A stretch of 64,000 nt of DNA from Micromonospora sp. RHAY321 (GTDB lineage: Bacteria > Actinomycetota > Actinomycetes > Mycobacteriales > Micromonosporaceae): positions 372,001-436,000 of the forward strand of contig NZ_JAMHIW010000003.1 of NCBI RefSeq assembly GCF_023896955.1, written 5' to 3'. Below, one piece after another: positions 33,811-42,669 of the stretch. Position 1 is the first letter of the stretch, and each line of letters begins with the position of its first letter. Below the pieces are notes generated by a model, which was not told the DNA's origin, searched no databases, and worked only from the letters and a program-made list of their open reading frames with translations. The translations under genes were made by a program, and so were the position numbers.

Positions 33811-35484
33811 TCAGATCATCGTCTGGGACTTGGCCTCCATGTCGGCGGCCGCCTCATCCTTGGATTCGCGGGTCAGCGGCTTGCCGCCGGGTGCCGGAGC
33901 CTCACCGCCGAGCGGGTCGGCACCGCCCTTGGCGCCCTCCGGGCCGGCGCCCCGGAGCTGTTCGTTCGGCAGCGCCACGGTCACCAGCACGGCCACGATC
34001 GCGATCAGTCCGGCGGTCAGGAAGACCATGTCCAGCGCGTCGACGAACGCGTTCTGGATCGCCGCCCGCACCGGCCCGGGCAGGGCCATGATGGCCGCCG
34101 GATCGTTGATCGAGATATTCGTGCCGCCGCTCGCCGCCACCTCTGCCTGCTGCTGCGGCGGAAGCTGGGCGATCGCGCCGGGCAGCCGGTCGGCCAGCCC
34201 TCCGGCGAGCCGGGAGGACAGCACCGCGCCGAGGATCGCCACCCCGAACGAACCACCCAGCGACCGGAAGAAGGTCGCCGACGAGGTGCCCGCGCCCAGG
34301 TCGCGCACGGAGACCGCGTTCTGCACCGCGAGGACCAGCGACTGCATGCACAGGCCCAGGCCGACGCCGATCACCACCATGAAGCCGAAGGCGATCCAGA
34401 GCGAGGTGCCCACCGACAGCTGGGTGAACAGGAACATGCCGACCAGCAGGGTCACCGACCCGGCCACCGGGAACCACTTGTAGCGGCCGATCCGGCTCAT
34501 CGCCCGCCCCGTGAGGATCGAGGTGACGATGATGCCCGTCATCATCGGCAGCATCAGCAGACCGCTGCGGGTCGGCGAGGCGCCCTTGACGATCTGCAGG
34601 TACAGCGGGATGAAGATGATCGACCCGAACATCACCAGACCGAGCACGAAGCCGGCCGAGTTGGCCAGCGCGAAGGTGGCGCTGCGGAACAGCCGCAGCG
34701 GCAGGATGGGCTCGGCGACGCGGGCCTCCTGGAGCACGAAGAGGACGGCGAGCACCGCGCCCGCCACGAAGAGACCGATGATCACCCCGGAGCCCCAGGC
34801 GTACTCGTTGCCGCCCCAGCTCAGCGCCAGCAGCAGGGAGCTCACCCCGGCGACGAGCAGGCCGGCGCCGAGCCAGTCGATCGCGTGGTCCCGGCGCTCG
34901 AACGGGATCAGCCGCATCACGTGGTAGCAGACCACGATGGCGAGGATCGCCAGCGGCACGTTGATGTAGAAGATCCACCGCCAGTCGGTCTCCGCGAAGT
35001 AACCACCGACCAGCGGGCCGGCCACCGACGAGATCCCGAAGACGGCTCCGAAGAGCCCCTGGTAGCGGCCCCGCTCCCGGGGTGAGACGACGTCCGAGAT
35101 GATCGTGAACGCCAGCGTCAACAGACCACCCGCGCCGATGCCCTGGATGCCCCGGGTGATGATCAGCTGGGTCATGTTCTGCGAGAGCCCGGCCAGCAAC
35201 GACCCGACCAGGAACGTGCCGATCGAGAAGAGGAAGACCGGACGGCGCCCGTACAGGTCGGCCATCTTGCCGTACAGCGGCGTCGACGCGGTCGAGGCCA
35301 GCAGGTACGCGGTGACGACCCACGAGTAGTGGTTGATCCCGCCCAGCTCGCCGACGATGGTCGGCAGGGCCGTACCGACGATGGTCTGGTCGAGGGCGGC
35401 CAGCAGCATGCCGGTCATCAGACCGATCATGAGCAGCCGGATCTGCTGACGGTTCAGCACCGGCGCGGCGGAGGCTTCGGTCAT
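33811..35484 (-). CDS. MFS multidrug exporter, DHA2 (EmrB/QacA) family
   Basis: 557 residues with about 14 membrane helices, the DHA2 topology. N-terminal signatures are LDQTIVGTALPTIVGELGG (motif D1) and the motif A loop GKMADLYGRRPVF. Motif C is GPLVGGYF. A large extracellular loop before the last helix is typical of QacA relatives. The C-terminal 55 residues are hydrophilic. ATG 35484 has GAAGG 4 bases upstream. It exports drugs or metabolites by proton antiport; no regulator is adjacent. Confidence 0.9.
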   Translation of the reverse strand: MTEASAAPVLNRQQIRLLMIGLMTGMLLAALDQTIVGTALPTIVGELGGINHYSWVVTAYLLASTASTPLYGKMADLYGRRPVFLFSIGTFLVGSLLAGLSQNMTQLIITRGIQGIGAGGLLTLAFTIISDVVSPRERGRYQGLFGAVFGISSVAGPLVGGYFAETDWRWIFYINVPLAILAIVVCYHVMRLIPFERRDHAIDWLGAGLLVAGVSSLLLALSWGGNEYAWGSGVIIGLFVAGAVLAVLFVLQEARVAEPILPLRLFRSATFALANSAGFVLGLVMFGSIIFIPLYLQIVKGASPTRSGLLMLPMMTGIIVTSILTGRAMSRIGRYKWFPVAGSVTLLVGMFLFTQLSVGTSLWIAFGFMVVIGVGLGLCMQSLVLAVQNAVSVRDLGAGTSSATFFRSLGGSFGVAILGAVLSSRLAGGLADRLPGAIAQLPPQQQAEVAASGGTNISINDPAAIMALPGPVRAAIQNAFVDALDMVFLTAGLIAIVAVLVTVALPNEQLRGAGPEGAKGGADPLGGEAPAPGGKPLTRESKDEAAADMEAKSQTMI

Positions 35485-35540
35485 CTGGCCTTCTTTCCCG
35501 GCCGACACGGAACATGCGCCGGGTCGGGAAAAACCTCCCA

Positions 35541-35597
35541 CCGCACCCGGCGTTGATCATGAGGTCCAGCGACCCACGACCAACGCGCCGGGTGTGG
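35541..35597. repeat. Imperfect palindromic intergenic repeat
   Basis: The left half, CCGCACCCGGCG then TTGATCATGAGGTC, matches the complement of the right half with a few changes and one 2-base gap. It lies between the DJ-1-like and MFS genes on the same strand. The GATCATGA core recurs in the palindrome at 50523, suggesting a dispersed REP-like family. It may also act as terminator for the DJ-1-like gene. Confidence 0.5.
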
Positions 35598-35605
35598 AAC
35601 GGGGA

Positions 35606-36148
35606 TCAGCGGGCGAAGGTCTCGGTGATCCGCTGGCAGAAGGCGGGAAGGTCGTCGGGCTTGCGACTGCTGGTCAGGTTGCCGTCGGTGACGCACTCCT
35701 CGTCGACCCAGGTCGCACCGGCGTTGGTCAGGTCGGTGCGCAGGCTCGGCCAGGACGTGATCCGCCGGCCGCGCACCACGTCCGCCTCGATCAGCGTCCA
35801 CGGGCCGTGGCAGATCACCCCGACCGGCTTGCCCGCATCGAAGAACGCCCGCACGAACCGGACCGCATCCTCATCCGTACGCAGGAAATCCGGGTTCGCC
35901 ACCCCGCCCGGCAACACCAGCGCGTCGTAGCCGCCGGCGTCCGCCTTGTCCGCGGTGACGTCCACGTCGTACGTCCTGGACTGGTCCAGGTGGTTGAAGG
36001 ACTGGATGGAGCCGGGCTTGAGCGACACCAGCTCGACCGTCGCGCCGGCGTCCTCCACCGCCTCGCGGGGCTGGACGTACTCGACCTCCTCGACGCCGTC
36101 TGCGGCCAGGAAGGCGATCCGCTTGCCCTGCAGTGTCGTCGTTGCCAT
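35606..36148 (-). CDS. DJ-1/PfpI-family protein (type 1 glutamine amidotransferase-like)
   Basis: 180 residues. Begins RIAFLAADGVEEVEYVQP, with the conserved Glu (EEVE) that pairs with the catalytic Cys. The nucleophile elbow is VICHGPW, with Cys about residue 115 followed by His. LVLPGGVANPD is the family's glycine-rich turn. Members act as deglycases, proteases or stress proteins. ATG 36148; GAGGAG lies 10 bases upstream. Confidence 0.9.
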   Translation of the reverse strand: MATTTLQGKRIAFLAADGVEEVEYVQPREAVEDAGATVELVSLKPGSIQSFNHLDQSRTYDVDVTADKADAGGYDALVLPGGVANPDFLRTDEDAVRFVRAFFDAGKPVGVICHGPWTLIEADVVRGRRITSWPSLRTDLTNAGATWVDEECVTDGNLTSSRKPDDLPAFCQRITETFAR

Positions 36149-36336
36149 CTCGATGCATCTCCTCTCCGGGTACCCCCATTTCCTTCCCGGGCCCGAACAC
36201 CCGAAACGCCCCCAGGCGGGCACCGTGGGCAGTTCGGGCACCGCTGCGAGCGGGCGAGCCTGAAAGCCCGGCGGCCCGCCCTGGGGTCGATCACCGCCAA
36301 GGTTTGACCCCGGAGGCACTGGGGACCCCGGGAGGC

Positions 36337-38196
36337 ATGGCAGGAGCAGCAGCGGAACAGCGCCGGCTCGCCACCGTCGTGGAGAGCTGGCTCGGGCGCC
36401 CGGTCCTGATCATCGGCGACGCCATGTTGGACGAGTGGCGGTTCGCCGACTCCGACCGGCTGTGCCGGGAGGCACCCGCCCCCGTCCTCACCCTGCGGCG
36501 GCGGATCTCCGCCGCAGGTGGGGCCGCCAACACCGCGGTCAACGTCGCCGCCCTCGGCGGTCGGGCCGTGCTGGTGGCGCCGGTGGGGGCCGACGTCGCC
36601 GGCGACGAGCTACACGACTGCCTGGACCGCGCCGGAGTGTGGGACCGCACGGTCAACCAGCCCGGCCGGCCCACCCCGGTCAAGCGGCGGATGCTGGCCG
36701 GCAACCAGATCCTGCTCCGGGAGGACTCCGGTGACCCGGACGACGCACTCGACCCGGACGGGGTGACCCGGCTGCTCACCGCCCTGGACTGCGCCACCGA
36801 GGAGCTGCGCGCCGCCGCCGGCGGGGAGGCGCCGACCCTGGTGGTCTGCGACTACGGCCTGGGCGCGCTGCCCGCGCCGGTCCGCGCGTGGCTGGTCGAG
36901 CAGCGGGAGCGGTATGCCACCGTCGCGCTGGACGCTCACGACCTGGCCGACTGGCGGGGCCTCGCGCCGACCGTGGTCACACCCAGCTTCGCGGAGGCGA
37001 CCCGACTGCTGGCCCGGGCCGGCGGTGCGACCCGCCCACCCGCCGGCGTCGAACTGCACCTGGAACACCCCGACAGCGACCCGGCTGACGGACCGTCCGA
37101 ACTGACCGTCGGCACCGCCCCGGGCGGTTCCCACGTGGAGGACGTCCCGGCCGCGACCGCCCCGGACCCGACGCGGGCCGACCGCCCCGGGGCCGTCGGG
37201 GAACCCACCCGCAGCGAAGGCCGGGTCGCCCTCACCGGCGACGGGCTCAGCGTCACGGGCACCGGCGTGACCGTGAACTCCGAGGCCGGCGAGGGCGTCG
37301 ACCGGGCCGTGCTGGCCGAGTCGCGCCTGGCCGAGCTGCGCGCACACACCGGCGCCGACGTGGTCGCCGTGACCCTGGACACCGAGGGCGCGGTGGTCGG
37401 CGGCGCCGACGGGGAGCCCCGACGCAGCCACAGCACACCGGTCCCGGCGAGCCACGCCGTGGGGGCCGGCGACGCGTACCTGGCGGCGATGACGCTGACC
37501 CTGGCCGCCGACGCGCCGCTGCCGACCGCCGCCCAGCTCGCCCAACTGGCGGCCACCATCACCGTTTCCGACACCGGCACCTGCGTGTGCCGGCGCGAGG
37601 ACCTGCTCGCCGCGCTCGATCAGCCGTCGGCGAGCAGCGGGCACCCGGCGCTTGTCGGCACCGACGAACTCGACGCGATCGTCGCCGAGCACCGCGACGC
37701 GGGGCGGTCGGTGGTGTTCACCAACGGCTGCTTCGACGTGCTGCACCGTGGGCACGTGCGCTACCTGGAGCAGGCCCGCGCCCTGGGCGACCTGCTCATC
37801 GTGGCGGTCAACTCCGACGGCAGCGTGCGCCGGCTGAAGGGGCCGGACCGGCCGGTGAACCCGGTGGAGGACCGGGGCGCCCTGCTCGCCGCGCTGTCCT
37901 GTGTGGACCACGTCGTCGTCTTCGAGGAGGATTCGCCGGCCGCGCTGATCGAGGCCGTCCGGCCGGACGTCTACGTCAAGGGCGGTGACTACCCGCCGGA
38001 GCTGGTGCCGGAGGCGCCGCTGGTGCGCCGGCTGGGCGGCCAGGTGCGCACCCTCGGGTACGTGCCGGACCGGTCCACCTCGGCCATCATCGAGCGGATC
38101 CGGTCGCACAGCCAGGACCGCGAACCCGATGCGGCGCCGCACGACCAGGACCGGCAGCCGGACCCGTCGCTGCGCACCCGCACCCGAGCGTCGTGA
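36337..38196 (+). CDS. hldE: HldE-like bifunctional heptose kinase/ADP-heptose synthase
   Basis: 619 residues, longer than E. coli HldE (477). N-terminal ribokinase/PfkB domain: LIIGDAMLDEW, SAAGGAANTAVNVAALGG and, near residue 373, AVGAGDAYLAAM with the catalytic Asp. C-terminal nucleotidyltransferase: GCFDVLHRGHVRYL near 464 with HxGH, and VYVKGGDYPPE. It would phosphorylate heptose-7-phosphate and then form ADP-heptose. Residues about 230-335 are a low-complexity insertion rich in Pro, Gly, Thr and Asp within the kinase half. The ATG is only one base from GGAGG, so the start is slightly uncertain. The stop overlaps the next glycosyltransferase by 4 bases. Confidence 0.85.
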   Translation: MAGAAAEQRRLATVVESWLGRPVLIIGDAMLDEWRFADSDRLCREAPAPVLTLRRRISAAGGAANTAVNVAALGGRAVLVAPVGADVAGDELHDCLDRAGVWDRTVNQPGRPTPVKRRMLAGNQILLREDSGDPDDALDPDGVTRLLTALDCATEELRAAAGGEAPTLVVCDYGLGALPAPVRAWLVEQRERYATVALDAHDLADWRGLAPTVVTPSFAEATRLLARAGGATRPPAGVELHLEHPDSDPADGPSELTVGTAPGGSHVEDVPAATAPDPTRADRPGAVGEPTRSEGRVALTGDGLSVTGTGVTVNSEAGEGVDRAVLAESRLAELRAHTGADVVAVTLDTEGAVVGGADGEPRRSHSTPVPASHAVGAGDAYLAAMTLTLAADAPLPTAAQLAQLAATITVSDTGTCVCRREDLLAALDQPSASSGHPALVGTDELDAIVAEHRDAGRSVVFTNGCFDVLHRGHVRYLEQARALGDLLIVAVNSDGSVRRLKGPDRPVNPVEDRGALLAALSCVDHVVVFEEDSPAALIEAVRPDVYVKGGDYPPELVPEAPLVRRLGGQVRTLGYVPDRSTSAIIERIRSHSQDREPDAAPHDQDRQPDPSLRTRTRAS

Positions 38197-39071
38197 ACCG
38201 ACCCCTCGACCTCGACACCGCGGCGGCGTTCCGCGCCGACCGGCAGGTCGACGTGCTGATCCCGACCCGTAACCGGCCCGCCGAACTGGCCGTCACCCTG
38301 GCCGGGCTCGCCGCCCAGGAGGGGGTGCCCGGTTTCGGGGTGGTGGTGAGCGACCAGTCCGACGGCGATCCGGCGTACGCCCATCCCGCGGCGGCCACCA
38401 TGGTCCGGGCGTTGCGCCACCGGGGTCACCCGGTGCTGCTGACCCGCCGGCTGCCCCGGCGCGGGCTGGCCGAGCACCGGGCGTACCTCCTCGCCGCCTC
38501 GGCGGCCCGGTACGTGCTCACCCTCGACGACGACGTCTGGCTGGAGCCCGGGGCGCTGCACCGGCTGGTCACCGCGCTCGGGGAGCTGGGCTGCGGGTTC
38601 GTCGGCAACGCCGTGCACGGTCTCTCGTACAGCGACGACGTGCGACCGGAGACGCACGGGCACTACGAGGAGTGGATCGGCACACCGACACCGGAGCGGA
38701 TCCAGCCGGACACCCCGCAGTGGCACCGGGCCCAGATCCACTCGGCGGCCAACCTGCTGCACGTCACCGAGCAGTTGGCGCTGCCGCCCGGCGCGTGGAG
38801 GGCGTACAAGATCTCCTGGATCGGCGGATGCGTGCTCTACGACCGGGCCAGGCTCGTCGACTCGGGCGGCTTCGACTTCTGGCGCCGGTTGCCGGAGAAG
38901 CACCAGGGCGAGGACGTCGCCGCCCAACTCGCGGTGCTGGCCCGGTACGGCGGCGCCGGCATCCTGCCCAGCGGCGCCTACCACCTGGAATCCCCCACCA
39001 CCGTCACCGAGCGGGACGTCGAGGCGTGGGAGGTCGTGCTCGCCGACGAGGACAGCCCGCAGCCGGCCTGA
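38193..39071 (+). CDS. Family 2 glycosyltransferase
   Basis: 292 residues, GT-A fold. VDVLIPTRNRPAELAVTLAGL is split over residues about 15-35; the metal-binding DxD equivalent is LTLDDDVWLEPG (about 109-120), and a later WIGGCVLYDR segment probably positions the acceptor. GTG start overlaps the hldE stop (GTGA), so the two are translationally coupled and the sugar donor may be the ADP-heptose made by HldE. Acceptor unknown. No membrane segment. Confidence 0.87.
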   Translation: MNRPLDLDTAAAFRADRQVDVLIPTRNRPAELAVTLAGLAAQEGVPGFGVVVSDQSDGDPAYAHPAAATMVRALRHRGHPVLLTRRLPRRGLAEHRAYLLAASAARYVLTLDDDVWLEPGALHRLVTALGELGCGFVGNAVHGLSYSDDVRPETHGHYEEWIGTPTPERIQPDTPQWHRAQIHSAANLLHVTEQLALPPGAWRAYKISWIGGCVLYDRARLVDSGGFDFWRRLPEKHQGEDVAAQLAVLARYGGAGILPSGAYHLESPTTVTERDVEAWEVVLADEDSPQPA

Positions 39072-39093
39072 ACCACCGGCGGGTCGGTGCGGG

Positions 39094-40215
39094 TCAGGGC
39101 GCTCCGGGCTCCGGGTTGAGCAACTCCCTGGCGGCCTCCAGCACCTCGGCCACCGGCACGTCCGTCACGAAGGAATCCCGGTGCGGGCACTCGCCGTCAC
39201 CCGGCCGGTGCGGGTAGATGCCGGGCGTGCAGTCCACCCCACAGACCGGGCAGTGCACCATCCACGAGCTGATCGGCCGGTGCCGGCCGCGCAGCGGATT
39301 GCCCGTGTTGATGAGGTTGCCGACCCAGTAGACGCCGACCGTCGAGACGCCCACCGCGGCGGCCAGGTGCAGGGGGCCGGTGTCGTTGGAGACGACCAGC
39401 GCGCAGTCGGCGTAGCAGCCGGCCAAGCCGCCGAGGCTGAGCGTGCCCACCTGAGGCAGGACCGGCACCCCCGCCGCCGCGACCACCCGGTCCACCACCT
39501 CCCGCTCGGCGGGAGTACCGGTCACCAGCACCTCGTAGCCGTCCCGGTGCAGCTCACGGGCCACCTCGGCGAAGCGCTCGGCGGGCCAGCGGCGGCGCGT
39601 GTCGGTGGCGCCCGGATGCAGCGCCACCCGAGGCCGGCCCGCCGGGCCGAGCACCTGCGCCGCTTCGGCCCGGTCGGCGTCGGTGACCGTCAGCGCCGGC
39701 ACGATGGTGGTCGCGGGCGCGCCCACCAGGGCCACCACCTCCAGGAAGCGGATCACCTCGTGCTGGTAGTAGACGTAGCGGATCCACCGGTCCAGCGGCG
39801 GCGCGTCCTCGCTTCGCAGCCCCACCGTGACCCGGGCGCCGAGGCGGCTGATCAGCGGGTTGGAGTTGGCGCCGCCGCCGTGGATCTGCACCGCCAGGTC
39901 GAATCCCTCGCCGGCCGCCGCGGCCAGGAAGTCGTCCGTCGACGACTCCGGCTCGCCCGGTTCCGGCTCGCGGATGCCCGGTCCCGGCGGCACCACCAGG
40001 ACCCGGTCCACCGGGCCGGGCCGGTCGCGCCAGAGCTTCGCGTGCCACGGCGCTCCGAGCAGCACGATCTCCGCCCCGGGGTACGCGGCGCGCAGCGCCT
40101 CCAGCGCCGGTAGGGCGAAGATGAAGTCCCCCAGCGCGTTGGCGCGCAGCACGGCGATCCGTTGCACGTCGGGTACGCGCCCGGCCGTGGGGCCGAGCAG
40201 GGGCGAGGTGACCAC
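39094..40215 (-). CDS. Family 9 glycosyltransferase (heptosyltransferase-like)
   Basis: 373 residues, GT-B fold of the WaaC/WaaF type. RIAVLRANALGDFIFALPAL lies near the N-terminus, VALHPGATDTRRRWP mid-protein (donor phosphate site), and VVSNDTGPLHLAAAVGVSTV near 285. Near the C-terminus four Cys and two His fall in HCPVCGVDCTPG and GECPH, a possible metal site not present in enterobacterial WaaF as I know it. It is convergent with the GT2 gene 22 bases away. With HldE it suggests heptose transfer to a cell-surface or secreted glycan in a Gram-positive. Confidence 0.87.
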   Translation of the reverse strand: MVTSPLLGPTAGRVPDVQRIAVLRANALGDFIFALPALEALRAAYPGAEIVLLGAPWHAKLWRDRPGPVDRVLVVPPGPGIREPEPGEPESSTDDFLAAAAGEGFDLAVQIHGGGANSNPLISRLGARVTVGLRSEDAPPLDRWIRYVYYQHEVIRFLEVVALVGAPATTIVPALTVTDADRAEAAQVLGPAGRPRVALHPGATDTRRRWPAERFAEVARELHRDGYEVLVTGTPAEREVVDRVVAAAGVPVLPQVGTLSLGGLAGCYADCALVVSNDTGPLHLAAAVGVSTVGVYWVGNLINTGNPLRGRHRPISSWMVHCPVCGVDCTPGIYPHRPGDGECPHRDSFVTDVPVAEVLEAARELLNPEPGAP

Positions 40216-40224
40216 GCAGTCCCG

Positions 40225-40776
40225 CTACGGTCGGTCGATCTCACCGGCGATGTCCGGGCGGTGCAGCTCCCGGTCCGCCGCGGGATCGACCGGCATCGGC
40301 GTACCACCGGAGACGCCGGTGGAGCGCGGCCCGGTGCGGCCGACGGTGATGGTGCGTGGCGTGGGCCGCGCCGCCCGGGGCAGCCGGACCCGGAGCAGGC
40401 CGTGGTCCATCACCGCGTCGATGCCCTCGGGGTCGACGCGGGAGGGCAGGTCGACGCGGTACTCGAAGCCGCGGGTCTCGAAGCCACCCGGGATGCCCTG
40501 GTCGGCGTTGACCTCCGCCTCGGATCGGGCCCGCACGCACAGCTCCCGGTCGTCCAGCTCGACCGCCACCTCTTCCGGCGCCACCCCGGGCAGCCGGACG
40601 ACGACCTCCCAGCCGTCCGAGGTCTCGGTCAACTCGACGTCGGACGCGCCGGCCCGGCCACCGACCAGCCGGCTCAGCTCGGCGCGCAGCGACTGCAACT
40701 CGCCCATCGGGTCCCAGCCCTGCTGCCGGCCGCGCCAACCCCGGCCGAAACCGCCGGGCTGCTGCTGCTCGCTCAT
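40225..40776 (-). CDS. Hsp20/alpha-crystallin small heat-shock protein
   Basis: 183 residues. A Gln/Gly-rich N-terminal arm (1-40) is followed by an alpha-crystallin domain (about 44-135; WEVVVRLPGVAPEEVAVELDDREL) ending in the conserved HGLLRVRLPRA. The C-terminal extension is unstructured. An ATP-independent holdase. It overlaps the upstream DUF2231 gene by 4 bases (ATGA) and ends 9 bases from the GT9 start, so the three minus-strand genes may form one transcript. Confidence 0.9.
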   Translation of the reverse strand: MSEQQQPGGFGRGWRGRQQGWDPMGELQSLRAELSRLVGGRAGASDVELTETSDGWEVVVRLPGVAPEEVAVELDDRELCVRARSEAEVNADQGIPGGFETRGFEYRVDLPSRVDPEGIDAVMDHGLLRVRLPRAARPTPRTITVGRTGPRSTGVSGGTPMPVDPAADRELHRPDIAGEIDRP

Positions 40777-41279
40777 CGCGCCTCTCCGATCCGGTGGGTG
40801 GCCGCGGGCGGCCGCAGTGAGCTGGGCGCGTCCAGACCGGCCTCGCGGTCGACGCCCACGCCGAGCCGGTCGACCAGCTCGCCGCCGAGCCAGGCGCTGA
40901 TGCCGAGGATGGCCACCGCGACCACCTCGATGGCGATCAGCGCGCCACCGGCGGCCCGGGAGTCCGCGTTGAGCCGGACCGCCCAGACGGCGGCGAAGAG
41001 CAGGATCACGGCGACGTTGGCGCCGGCGTGCAGCAGACCCACCCGCTTGGCGCGGGTGCCGGTCGGGATCGCCAGCAGGTCGAACGAGCCGGCCACCGCG
41101 GCGAGCAGACCGCCGATGAGTCCGACGGTGATGTTCCAGTACGCGACCTCGCCGAGGAAGTCGGGCCCGCCGACGGTATCGATCACGTCGAACAGCACCG
41201 CGGTGACCAGCAGCGCGACCGGGAACATGACCAGCATCGGATGGACTGGGTGACCCAGTACCTTGAGTCGGCTCTCCAT
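40773..41279 (-). CDS. DUF2231 membrane protein
   Basis: 168 residues with four predicted membrane helices. It starts MESRLKVLGHPVHPMLVMFP; the HPxHPMLVMFP motif identifies DUF2231, a family sometimes linked to haem or redox functions. The ATG at 41279 has GGAGG 7 bases upstream, which excludes a longer frame to 41420. It overlaps the Hsp20 gene by 4 bases. Function unknown. Confidence 0.85.
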   Translation of the reverse strand: MESRLKVLGHPVHPMLVMFPVALLVTAVLFDVIDTVGGPDFLGEVAYWNITVGLIGGLLAAVAGSFDLLAIPTGTRAKRVGLLHAGANVAVILLFAAVWAVRLNADSRAAGGALIAIEVVAVAILGISAWLGGELVDRLGVGVDREAGLDAPSSLRPPAATHRIGEAR

Positions 41280-41455
41280 TACCCGGCCTCCACTGGTCGG
41301 CGTTTCGCGTGACGGGTCCTGCGGCGGGCGCGGTGAGGCCGTACCCCCGACAACCGGGCGCAAACCTCGCGCTGGTCGCGCGGGCCTAGGCTGGCGGGCG
41401 AGGCCGTCGGACGGTGGCACCTGCCACCCGGGTCAACGGCCGGGGGAGGGAACAC

Positions 41456-42073
41456 GTGACGGTGGAGATCACCTCGCACGAGGAGCTGCGCGATCTGCTC
41501 GGCGTGCCCAACGCGCGGGCGGTCGACAAGGAACGCGTCCGCCTGCACCAACGGGACCGCGAGTGGCTCGCCGCCGCGCCGTTCTGCCTGGTGGCGACGG
41601 CCGGCGCCGACGGCACCTGCGACGTCTCACCCAAGGGCGACCCGGCCGGGTTCGCCCTGGTGCTGGACGACACGACCATCGCGCTGCCCGAGCGGCCGGG
41701 CAACAGGCGGGCCGACGGCTACCGCAACATCCTGGACAACCCGCACGTCGGGCTGCTCTTCATGATCCCGGGGCGGACCGACACCCTGCGGATCAACGGC
41801 CGGGCCCGCCTGGTACGCGACGCGCCCTGGTTCGACGACATGGTGGTCAAGGGGCACCGGCCCGTGCTCGCGGTGGTGGTGGAGATCGAGCAGATCTTCT
41901 ACCACTGCGCCAAGGCGTTCCTGCGGTCCGCGCTGTGGCAACCGGAGACCTGGCAGCCGGAGGTGTTGCCGTCCCGCGCCCGGCTGGTCAAGGAGGTCGA
42001 GGCGCCGACGGAGAACCTGGAGGACCTGGAACGGCACTACGGCCCGGAGTACGCCAAGAACATCTACGTCTGA
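41456..42073 (+). CDS. Pyridoxamine 5'-phosphate oxidase-family FMN protein (MSMEG_1061 type)
   Basis: 205 residues, split-barrel FMN-binding fold. CLVATAGADGTCDVSPKGDP (about 44-63) and the basic PERPGNRRADGYRNI segment are typical of this subfamily. GTG 41456 has GGGAGG 6 bases upstream. It probably reduces or oxidises small molecules using FMN or F420; the substrate is unknown. Divergent from DUF2231 and convergent with the DUF4240 gene. Confidence 0.85.
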   Translation: MTVEITSHEELRDLLGVPNARAVDKERVRLHQRDREWLAAAPFCLVATAGADGTCDVSPKGDPAGFALVLDDTTIALPERPGNRRADGYRNILDNPHVGLLFMIPGRTDTLRINGRARLVRDAPWFDDMVVKGHRPVLAVVVEIEQIFYHCAKAFLRSALWQPETWQPEVLPSRARLVKEVEAPTENLEDLERHYGPEYAKNIYV

Positions 42074-42111
42074 CCCCGCCGGCTCGCGCTCAGCTCGACC
42101 AGCCGGCGGGG
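42074..42111. terminator. 11-bp hairpin at convergent stops
   Basis: CCCCGCCGGCT (42074-42084) pairs with 42101-42111. It begins one base after the PPOX stop and its right arm lies inside the last codons of the DUF4240 gene. Confidence 0.65.
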
Positions 42112-42638
42112 TTGCCGAACGACTCCCGGGAGATGCCGGAGCCGGTGTCCGGCCAGGCACCGAACCGGTCGTTGTGCAGGTGGGCGAAGAAGTAGCAGAA
42201 CTCCTCGCAGTCGGCGTCGAGCACGGCGAGGGCCGGGTTGGCTCGGACCGCCTCGTAGTACTCCCGGCCGAGCGCGACGATGAAGCCCCGGCAGTAGAGG
42301 AAGCCGTCGTCCGAGCCGTCGGTCACCTCGTGGATGTCCTCCCGGTCGATGTCGTGCAGTTTGCGCTCCACCACCCGGTCGAGGTCGGTCAACTCCTGCG
42401 CGGACAGCTCGGCGCTGAGCTGCCCCAGGCGCTCCAGGAACGGGCCCAACCAGGCGTCGATCGCGCGAATCTCGTCGTCGTCATCCTCGCCCGCGTCGGG
42501 GTCACGCTCCAGGAGGGCCCGGCGCAGCGCCAGGGCCTCCGCGCCGAGCCCGACCCACGCCGACTCGACGAGCTCCCACAGCCGGGCCTCCTCGGCGGGG
42601 GTCGGCAACGTACCGGTGGCATCCATGATCACGGTCAC
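42090..42638 (-). CDS. DUF4240 domain protein
   Basis: 182 residues, acidic. The C-terminal half (DGFLYCRGFIVALGREYYEAV, about residues 110-130, then FCYFFAHLHNDRFG) fits DUF4240, which follows an N-terminal LWELVESAW segment. Start GTG 42638; ATG 42626 is an alternative and neither has a clear ribosome binding site. Cytoplasmic; function unknown. Confidence 0.75.
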   Translation of the reverse strand: MTVIMDATGTLPTPAEEARLWELVESAWVGLGAEALALRRALLERDPDAGEDDDDEIRAIDAWLGPFLERLGQLSAELSAQELTDLDRVVERKLHDIDREDIHEVTDGSDDGFLYCRGFIVALGREYYEAVRANPALAVLDADCEEFCYFFAHLHNDRFGAWPDTGSGISRESFGNPAGWSS

Positions 42639-42669
42639 GACCGGACCGTAACCGCCCCCACCGACGGTT

